From positions 1-5,524 of the forward strand of contig WFWP01000070.1 in NCBI GenBank assembly GCA_015491055.1: a stretch of DNA of 5,524 nt, written 5' to 3'. The number at the start of each line of letters is the position of its first letter. Position 1 is the first letter of the stretch. Origin of the DNA: Patescibacteria group bacterium (lineage in GTDB: Bacteria > Patescibacteriota > Minisyncoccia > Phycocordibacterales > UBA2100). The position numbers and the translations under genes were made by a program. Below are positions 1 to 5,524 of this stretch, piece by piece. The notes beneath the pieces are model-generated. The model saw nothing but the letters and a program-made list of their open reading frames with translations, ran no database searches and was not told where the DNA came from.

Positions 1-996
1 GGATTGGACGCGCAAGAAGTGGAAGATGCCGGAATTGAGGAAGTGAAAGTTTATTCTCCGATGCTGTGCTCCGCCGAGAGAGGAGTGTGTCAAAAGTGTT
101 ACGGTAGCGATTTGACAACAAATCAAAAAGTTGATTTAGGTGAGGCGGTTGGCACCGTTGCCGCCCAAAGCCTTGGAGAGCCGTCAACGCAGTTGACCAT
201 GAACAATAAGCACTTAACGGGAGCAAGCATAGGTGGAGACATTACGCAAGGTTTGCCTCGTGTGGAAGAGGTGCTGGATAGGCGCAATCCAAAAAGCCCG
301 GCGGTTATAGCGCGTATTAACGGAACCGTCAATGAGATTTCCGAAGACATGAATGGGCAAAGAACCATTACTTTGATGCCCGAACAAGGGAGTGCCGGTG
401 CATTGAAGAGAGATATTCATTATAAAGTGCCGTCTGCGAGAATGATAACGGTAAAGCCCGGAGATGTGGTCAAGAAGGGAGATTTTATGACGGACGGTTC
501 CGCAAATATAGAAGAGTATTATAAATTTGCGGGAGAAGAAAAAACTCGCGAATATATAATAACGGAGATATTGAAGATTTACGATTTGCAAGGTATTTCG
601 GTTGCGCGTAAACACTTGGAGATAATAGTAAAGCAAATGTTTAGCCGTCGTCGTATCACAGACCCGGGAGACACAAGGTTTACTTTGGGTCAAATAGTGG
701 AATTGAGTGTATTGAATGAAGAAAACAGAGCTGTTGAGAAAAGAGGTGGAATTCCCGCGCATGCGGAGAAAGTCGTATTAGGCATTACGGAGGTATCGCT
801 TACAAGAGATTCGTGGCTTTCCAGCGCTTCATTCCAACACACTACCAGAAAATTAACGGAAGACGCGGTACGCGGAGCTGTGGACAAATTGGTTGGATTG
901 AAGGAGAACGTTATATTGGGCCGTTTGATACCGGCAGGCACCGGTTTTGAAGGTTCTCAGAAAAACAAGATCATAAAAGACTTACCGCCCACATAG
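1..996 (+). CDS. rpoC: DNA-directed RNA polymerase subunit beta' (C-terminal part; 5' end outside window)
   Basis: This is the last 331 codons of the catalytic beta' subunit of RNA polymerase, open at the left edge in frame 1. Three cysteines of the second zinc site are visible at codons 23, 30 and 33 (C-x6-C-x2-CYG); the fourth lies upstream. The first trigger helix (GEAVGTVAAQSLGEPSTQLT) is followed directly by the loop and then DITQGLPRVEEVL, so the large SI3 insertion of E. coli is absent. The later KHLEIIVKQM segment and the closing LGRLIPAGTG block (about codons 306-315) are classic beta' C-terminal motifs. Only a short tail follows, ending in TAG. The trigger loop is odd: Met67 is followed by Asn68 where E. 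coli has Arg933, while His71 aligns with His936. The TTG at position 4 is merely an in-frame codon, not the start. Identity is certain from the motifs; the effect of the loop change is unknown. Confidence 0.98.
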   Translation, partial: GLDAQEVEDAGIEEVKVYSPMLCSAERGVCQKCYGSDLTTNQKVDLGEAVGTVAAQSLGEPSTQLTMNNKHLTGASIGGDITQGLPRVEEVLDRRNPKSPAVIARINGTVNEISEDMNGQRTITLMPEQGSAGALKRDIHYKVPSARMITVKPGDVVKKGDFMTDGSANIEEYYKFAGEEKTREYIITEILKIYDLQGISVARKHLEIIVKQMFSRRRITDPGDTRFTLGQIVELSVLNEENRAVEKRGGIPAHAEKVVLGITEVSLTRDSWLSSASFQHTTRKLTEDAVRGAVDKLVGLKENVILGRLIPAGTGFEGSQKNKIIKDLPPT

Positions 997-1036
997 GCGT
1001 GATGTCTTTGTGTTGAAAAAAACATTCGTATTATTG

Positions 1037-1045
1037 TGTTACAAT
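1037..1045 (+). promoter_or_regulatory. Candidate extended -10 promoter for the pilus genes
   Basis: TGTTACAAT matches an extended -10 element (TGn followed by TACAAT, five of six bases of TATAAT). A TTGAAA lies at 1013-1018 but is 21 nt from the hexamer, too far for a normal -35, so the extended TG would have to compensate. Transcription would start near 1052-1053, at the A of the ATG at 1053, giving a leaderless message for the peptidase. There is no Shine-Dalgarno motif nearby, which fits. The element is short and could occur by chance in AT-rich DNA. Confidence 0.35.
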
Positions 1046-1084
1046 GGGTCCCATGTCTGTTGAAGTCATGGGACTTATTTTATT
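1046..1084 (+). terminator. Hairpin with T-rich tail: possible rpoC terminator or start-sequestering structure
   Basis: GTCCCATG at 1048-1055 is exactly complementary to CATGGGAC at 1067-1074. Two G-U pairs extend the stem to 10 bp (1046-1055 with 1067-1076), and C1057-G1065 and T1058-A1064 can pair inside the 11-nt loop. The stem is followed by a T-rich run to 1084 (TTATTTTATT from 1075). This looks like an intrinsic terminator 50 nt after the rpoC stop, but the T run is interrupted. It overlaps the 5' end of the peptidase reading frame and buries the ATGs at 1053 and 1068 in the stem, so it could instead hide the start codons in read-through RNA. The stem is clear; the role is inferred. Confidence 0.4.
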
Positions 1085-1838
1085 GGGTTTGTTCGGTTTA
1101 ATTGTCGGAAGTTTTTTGAATGTGGTGATTTTAAGGCATAATACCGGGAAAAGTCTCGGAGGCAGAAGCATGTGCATGTCCTGTTCAAAAGAATTATCCG
1201 TTAAAGAGTTGATACCGGTTGTTTCTTACATATTGCAAGCGGGAAAATGTTTAAAATGTAAAAGTAAAATATCCAAGCAATATATTGTTGTTGAGATTGC
1301 AACTTCAATTTTGTTTGTATTGTCCGGCATATCATTTCTTTATGGTGATAATATCAATTACATTTCCTTTTTGTTGATACTTACAGCCATGTCATTGTTG
1401 GTAATATTGGCCGCGTACGATTTTAAACATATGATATTGCCGGACATTTATGTATATTTGTTCGTATCTGTTGCCGTATTGCATGCATGGGTTACATATT
1501 TGAACGCTTTTCAGTTTGGGTGGCAACTTATGGGAGGTATTATATCCGCATTGCCTGCATACGCTTTATGGTTTTTTTCACGAGGGTCGGCAATGGGTTT
1601 CGGAGATGTAAAGTTGTCTTTGGGAATGGGAATTTTTCTCGGTGTGTATTTGGGTATATCGGCAATATGGTATGCTTTTGTACTGGGCGCCATATACGGC
1701 ATATTTTTGATGGCATTTGGCAAAGCGGAGTACAAAAGTCGCATAGCGTTCGGACCGTTTCTGGTTTTGGGTTTCTTGATTACATTTTTTACGCAAGTGG
1801 GTTTTATTGAAATTGTAAATATGATTTTATTTTTATGA
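1053..1838 (+). CDS. pilD: Prepilin peptidase / N-methyltransferase (type IV leader peptidase, A24 family)
   Basis: This membrane aspartyl protease cuts the positively charged leader of type IV prepilins after Gly and methylates the new N-terminal residue. From the ATG at 1053 it is 261 residues, a normal length. Domains in order: a first membrane segment containing GSFLNVVILR; a cytoplasmic zinc-type loop with cysteines at about 41, 44, 66 and 69 (CxxC-x21-CxxC, enclosing LIPVVSY); then hydrophobic segments carrying both catalytic aspartates, Asp123 in YDFKHMILPD and Asp185 in GFGDVK; and a late FGPFLVLG block. Having both the Cys tetrad and the two Asp motifs suggests a complete bifunctional enzyme. 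Starts are possible at ATG 1044, 1053 and 1068. I chose 1053 because it fits a leaderless message from the putative extended -10, but 1044 (+3 residues) or 1068 (-5) would also give a normal N-terminus. Its substrates are probably the four pseudopilins encoded directly downstream; the next gene overlaps by ATGA, implying translational coupling. Confidence 0.95.
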   Translation: MSVEVMGLILLGLFGLIVGSFLNVVILRHNTGKSLGGRSMCMSCSKELSVKELIPVVSYILQAGKCLKCKSKISKQYIVVEIATSILFVLSGISFLYGDNINYISFLLILTAMSLLVILAAYDFKHMILPDIYVYLFVSVAVLHAWVTYLNAFQFGWQLMGGIISALPAYALWFFSRGSAMGFGDVKLSLGMGIFLGVYLGISAIWYAFVLGAIYGIFLMAFGKAEYKSRIAFGPFLVLGFLITFFTQVGFIEIVNMILFL

Positions 1839-2443
1839 GTTCAAAAGGTTTTACATTGATAGAGCTTGCGGTGACCATAGGTATTATGGCGGTAATAACC
1901 GCGGTGACTCTCGCAAATCATTCCAAGTTCGGAGGAAATGTTATGTTACGCAATTTGGCGTATGAAATGGCTTTGATTATACGAGAAGCGCAAACTTACG
2001 GAATAAGTGTAAAGAAATCAAGCAAAGTGAATACTGTGAATTTTGAAGCGGGTTACGGAGTACATTTTGATGCCAGGGAACAAACAAGGTATTTGATGTT
2101 TACAGATACGCATCGCGCGGACGGGGGAACCGGAGGAGACGGTATATATACTAACGCTTTGGAGCTTGTTACTATCTATACGATAGGTAGAGGGTACACA
2201 ATCAACGGAATATACGCGATCGGTAACGATGGTACACGCATAAACGCTCAAAATTGCGCAACCGGTAAGCCCGTTTTGGATATTTTATTCAAGAGACCTG
2301 AACCCGATGCTATTATAAGATTATGCGGTGATGAGAGAAAATTATATAATTCCGCGGAGATTGAATTAAAAGCGCCAAGAGGTGGTAAAATGAGAGTCAG
2401 AGTTGAAGTATCCGGGCAAATATCCGTGGTTGGGGCAAATTAA
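1835..2443 (+). CDS. Type IV pilin-like minor pseudopilin, GspH/FimT-like
   Basis: A 202-residue class III signal protein with a very short leader, MSSKG, cut before Phe6. The mature start FTLIE has the conserved Glu at position 5, which is needed for methylation and subunit docking, followed by a hydrophobic helix of about 20 residues that would serve as membrane anchor and fibre core. GYGVHFDA at residues 73-80 and the length resemble the GspH/FimT family of minor pseudopilins. Two cysteines, 141 and 164, may form a disulfide in the exported domain. A Gly-rich patch, ADGGTGGDGIY, at 95-105 is probably a surface loop. The ATG overlaps the peptidase stop (ATGA at 1835-1838) and has no Shine-Dalgarno site, so expression probably depends on coupling. 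Class III pilin identity is secure; the exact subfamily (H versus another minor pilin) is less so. Confidence 0.88.
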   Translation: MSSKGFTLIELAVTIGIMAVITAVTLANHSKFGGNVMLRNLAYEMALIIREAQTYGISVKKSSKVNTVNFEAGYGVHFDAREQTRYLMFTDTHRADGGTGGDGIYTNALELVTIYTIGRGYTINGIYAIGNDGTRINAQNCATGKPVLDILFKRPEPDAIIRLCGDERKLYNSAEIELKAPRGGKMRVRVEVSGQISVVGAN

Positions 2444-2458
2444 TTTTGCGAATACAAT
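2430..2458 (+). promoter_or_regulatory. Weak candidate internal promoter before the J-like pseudopilin
   Basis: TTGGGG (2430-2435) and TACAAT (2453-2458) are spaced by 17 nt. The -10 matches five of six consensus bases, the -35 only three. A start near 2465 would leave 2 nt before the TTG at 2467 or 8 nt before the ATG at 2473. The same TACAAT hexamer occurs just before the peptidase start. The -35 lies within the preceding coding sequence, and a chance match is quite possible. Confidence 0.2.
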
Positions 2459-2472
2459 ATCAATAGTTGATT

Positions 2473-3069
2473 ATGGCAAGTAATGCAAATAAAACAACAC
2501 GGAAATTGATAAGACATAAATCGGGATTTACCCTTGTTGAGATGTTGGTTGCGGTCGCATTGTTTTCGGTAGTTATGCTGATCAGTATAGGCTCCTTGTT
2601 GGCATTGATAGATGCAAATAAACGCGCGCAAGGCATTCAATCCGTTATGAATAATTTGAATGTTGCGTTGGATGGAATTGTGCGCGCAATGAGAATGGGG
2701 CGTAATTACGAACGGGTGAATGACGGCCATATAAAATTTACACCTTTCGGGAAACCCAATGAAAGATGGGAATATGTTTTCAGAGAGACCACACCCGCCG
2801 GTTCGCCCGAACCGAGGGGAAGGTTGTATAAAGTGTATTCCGTAAGCGGGATAGGCAGGGTTAATGTTCCGTTAACGGCGGAGGAAGTGGATATTGATAC
2901 GGTTCGTTTTTATATCACCGGGAATCAACAGACTCTTGGCGGGGTAAAAGATGATTTTCAGCCGCGAGTTATGATGCTTGTACGAGGAAAAGCGGGGTTT
3001 GACAAACGCAAAACCACAACATATTTCAATATACAAGCGAGCGCCACTCAAAGGTTGCTTGATTTATAG
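2473..3069 (+). CDS. Type IV pilin-like minor pseudopilin, GspJ/PilW-like
   Basis: A 198-residue prepilin-type protein. Its 18-residue leader is rich in Lys and Arg and ends in Gly18, with cleavage predicted before Phe19; the mature start FTLVE keeps Glu5. A hydrophobic helix follows (MLVAVALFSVVMLISIGSLL), then the segment QSVMNNLNVALDGIVRAMRM, typical of the GspJ/PilW class. The C-terminal domain is predicted to be beta-rich and contains no cysteine, unlike the three other pseudopilins here. In type II secretion J binds I and K at the pseudopilus tip; the neighbours make the same role likely. An in-frame TTG at 2467 would add two residues. I prefer the ATG because it gives a normal leader and is the stronger initiation codon. 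No Shine-Dalgarno is seen in the 29-nt gap upstream. The next gene begins 14 nt after the stop. Confidence 0.88.
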   Translation: MASNANKTTRKLIRHKSGFTLVEMLVAVALFSVVMLISIGSLLALIDANKRAQGIQSVMNNLNVALDGIVRAMRMGRNYERVNDGHIKFTPFGKPNERWEYVFRETTPAGSPEPRGRLYKVYSVSGIGRVNVPLTAEEVDIDTVRFYITGNQQTLGGVKDDFQPRVMMLVRGKAGFDKRKTTTYFNIQASATQRLLDL

Positions 3070-3083
3070 CAAAATTTGTATAT

Positions 3084-3722
3084 ATGGTTAACAAGAATAA
3101 CAAAGGGTTTACATTAATAGAGACATTGGTTGCGGTTACGGTGCTTACCGTTGCCGTGTCGGCTCCCTTGTCTTTGGCTGCTCAAAGTTTACTTGCCGCG
3201 TTTAATTCACGCGACCAGGTTGTCGCTTTTCACTTGGCGCAAGAGGCGGTGGAAACGGTAAGGGCGCAGAGGGATCACAACATTTTACGCATAGTCAAAT
3301 CCGGGCAGAATGTTCATTGGCTTGAAGGTATACCGGTTGAAACTTTGGATTTGAACGGAAATATAGACGAACGAAAGCCGTTCCTTGTAGATTCGATATC
3401 TTCTACAAAGAATTTTGAATTATGTAGAAATTCAGATCCGAACAGTTGCGATATGTTGCAATTTAATCCCAACACAGGTTTTTACGGTCATGATTTCGGA
3501 GGTCCTAACAGAGGAAAACCTTCTCGGTTCAGAAGATTTGTAAGAGTAACGGAGGTTCCCGATACGAATTCGGAAGAGGTTATCGTTCGGTCCGAAGTTC
3601 AGTGGAGAACGGGAAGGTTTGGAGGTGTAAAATCGGTAATTATTCAAGAAAATTTGTTTAAATGGATTTCCGGAATTACGACGGATAGGGAGGAAAACAA
3701 TGACAATAATAATCAACAGTAG
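3084..3722 (+). CDS. Type IV pilin-like minor pseudopilin, GspI/PilV-like
   Basis: A 212-residue prepilin with an 8-residue leader, MVNKNNKG, cut before Phe9. The mature N-terminus FTLIE has Glu5, followed by a hydrophobic helix to about residue 40. The segment AFHLAQEAVETVRAQRDHN (48-66) is the hallmark of the GspI/PilV group, where the helix continues into the globular head. Cysteines 114 and 122 are close enough for a small disulfide loop. The tail after residue 200 is short, acidic and rich in Asn/Gln (EENNDNNNQQ) and probably disordered; it comes partly from an AAT repeat in the DNA. GspI is the hub that binds J and K at the tip of a type II pseudopilus, and this gene sits between J-like and K-like genes. 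The ATG at 3084 has no Shine-Dalgarno; the DNA just upstream is TTTGTATAT. The K-like gene starts 6 nt after the stop. Confidence 0.87.
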   Translation: MVNKNNKGFTLIETLVAVTVLTVAVSAPLSLAAQSLLAAFNSRDQVVAFHLAQEAVETVRAQRDHNILRIVKSGQNVHWLEGIPVETLDLNGNIDERKPFLVDSISSTKNFELCRNSDPNSCDMLQFNPNTGFYGHDFGGPNRGKPSRFRRFVRVTEVPDTNSEEVIVRSEVQWRTGRFGGVKSVIIQENLFKWISGITTDREENNDNNNQQ

Positions 3723-3728
3723 GATTTT

Positions 3729-4292
3729 ATGTTTTATTCAAAAAGAACAACTAAATATCGTTATGATAATTTCGGTTTTACGTTGTTGCTTGCTTCTTTA
3801 ATAGCGTCCTTGCTTTTGGCGATAGGGTTATCCATGTTTACGATAGCGCAAAAGCAAATCATTCTTTCCGGTTTAGGGAGAGATTCTCAATATGCGTTTT
3901 ATGCAGCAGACTCTGGGGCGGAATGCGCTTTGTATTGGGATTTCAAGAACGCTTTTGATGTTGATCAAGTTACTCGCAATGCCACTTGCGCAGGTCAAAA
4001 AATAGGAGAGTACAGGCCTCCCGAGTCTCGGTCACCGGATGATTTGATAATAGGAGGTAAACCATATCAAGCCGGAATTTCGGTAACAGAATTTTGGTTC
4101 AACCAAATGTTGCCCGTGGAAGACGGAGGTGTTACGAGAAAAAATTGCGTAAATGTTACGGTCACCAAAAGAGAAACCGCGCGTCCGCGCACTGAAATAA
4201 ATTCCCGCGGATATAGTACGCCGTGCGATAAGGACGGCAACCCCATCGTCAATTCAAGAACTTTGGAAAGGGCTGTAAGGATGATGTATTGA
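3729..4292 (+). CDS. Minor pseudopilin lacking Glu5, GspK/PilX-like tip subunit
   Basis: A 187-residue protein with a basic 16-residue leader ending in Gly16 and a mature start FTLLLASL. Position 5 of the mature chain is Leu21, not Glu. Loss of Glu5 is characteristic of GspK, which caps the pseudopilus and needs no subunit below which to dock. The hydrophobic helix runs to about residue 40. It is followed by YAADSGAECALYWD (58-71), which resembles the N-terminal PilX/GspK-type region and, from memory, is common in Parcubacteria pilus proteins. Four cysteines (66, 87, 140, 166) could form two disulfides. At 187 residues it is much smaller than classical GspK (around 300), so it resembles PilX in size. 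The only Shine-Dalgarno-like sequence is AGGA at 3721-3724, just 4 nt before the ATG and overlapping the previous stop; it is probably too close to act. Class is well supported; the precise subunit role is inferred. Confidence 0.82.
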   Translation: MFYSKRTTKYRYDNFGFTLLLASLIASLLLAIGLSMFTIAQKQIILSGLGRDSQYAFYAADSGAECALYWDFKNAFDVDQVTRNATCAGQKIGEYRPPESRSPDDLIIGGKPYQAGISVTEFWFNQMLPVEDGGVTRKNCVNVTVTKRETARPRTEINSRGYSTPCDKDGNPIVNSRTLERAVRMMY

Positions 4293-4310
4293 TCGGTTTG
4301 ATGGATGTAA

Positions 4311-5524
<1,214 letters not shown>

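Noticed and set aside
4..6. TTG as a start codon for the first reading frame
   Set aside because: The frame is open to the left edge and the protein begins in the middle of beta', so this is an internal Leu codon.
214..762. Long open frame on the - strand (182 codons)
   Set aside because: It lies entirely within rpoC antisense, its translation shows no recognisable motif, and the + strand frame is unambiguous.
986..999. CGCC/GGCG stem at the rpoC stop codon as a terminator
   Set aside because: It has only four base pairs and no following T run; the hairpin at 1046-1076 is much stronger.
1487..1810. Overlapping + strand frame of 107 codons inside the peptidase gene
   Set aside because: It is a frame-shifted shadow of the peptidase: the true frame carries both catalytic Asp motifs, and this one carries nothing recognisable.
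1836..1838. TGA read as Gly or another amino acid, as in some CPR lineages
   Set aside because: TGA at 1836 and 4290 both fall where family members normally end and next genes begin, so it acts as a stop.
3385..3408. Inverted repeat TTGTAGA / TCTACAA with a 10-nt loop
   Set aside because: It is AT-rich, only 7 bp, in the middle of the I-like gene and has no T run, so it is probably a chance consequence of coding sequence.

Overview
The window carries seven genes, all on the + strand and packed tightly. In order they are the 3' end of rpoC (RNA polymerase beta'), a prepilin peptidase, four different type IV pilin-like minor pseudopilins (H/FimT-like, J/PilW-like, I/PilV-like, K/PilX-like), and the first ~60% of ligA (NAD-dependent DNA ligase). 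The two end genes are cut by the window edges. Gaps between genes range from a 4-nt overlap to about 56 nt, and I see no gene on the - strand.

Likely source: a bacterium of the Candidate Phyla Radiation (Patescibacteria), perhaps a Parcubacteria-like lineage. This is inferred from remembered family features, not from a search. Those features are the divergent beta' trigger loop, the LigA Ia-domain signature (YH..SE.ALD.LK.EL and HRIRQWSL in place of the usual YY..SD.EYD and M-SL), the K-like pseudopilin signature YAADSGAECALYWD, the J-like MNNLN..LD motif, and the lack of Shine-Dalgarno sites. Two genes end in TGA at the expected family ends, so TGA is a stop here. That argues against the TGA=Gly lineages (SR1/Gracilibacteria).

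Region by region: 1-996 is beta' from its second zinc site through the trigger loop to the C-terminus. 997-1084 is the most structured non-coding stretch. It holds an extended -10 hexamer and a strong 10-bp hairpin followed by a T-rich run, and both overlap the start of the peptidase gene. 1053-1838 is the peptidase, which overlaps the H-like pseudopilin gene (1835-2443) by ATGA. The J-, I- and K-like genes follow at 2473-3069, 3084-3722 and 3729-4292. ligA begins at 4314 and runs off the end.

How they fit together: the peptidase would cut the short leaders after Gly and methylate the new N-terminal Phe of the four neighbouring pseudopilins. By analogy with GspH-I-J-K and FimT-PilV-W-X, these would form the priming/tip complex of a type IV pilus-like fibre. 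The major pilin, assembly ATPases, platform protein and retraction machinery are not in the window. The flanking rpoC and ligA are housekeeping genes, so the pilus genes sit inside a core-gene neighbourhood rather than an obvious mobile island. I found no mobile element, CRISPR, tRNA/rRNA or new defence-like system.
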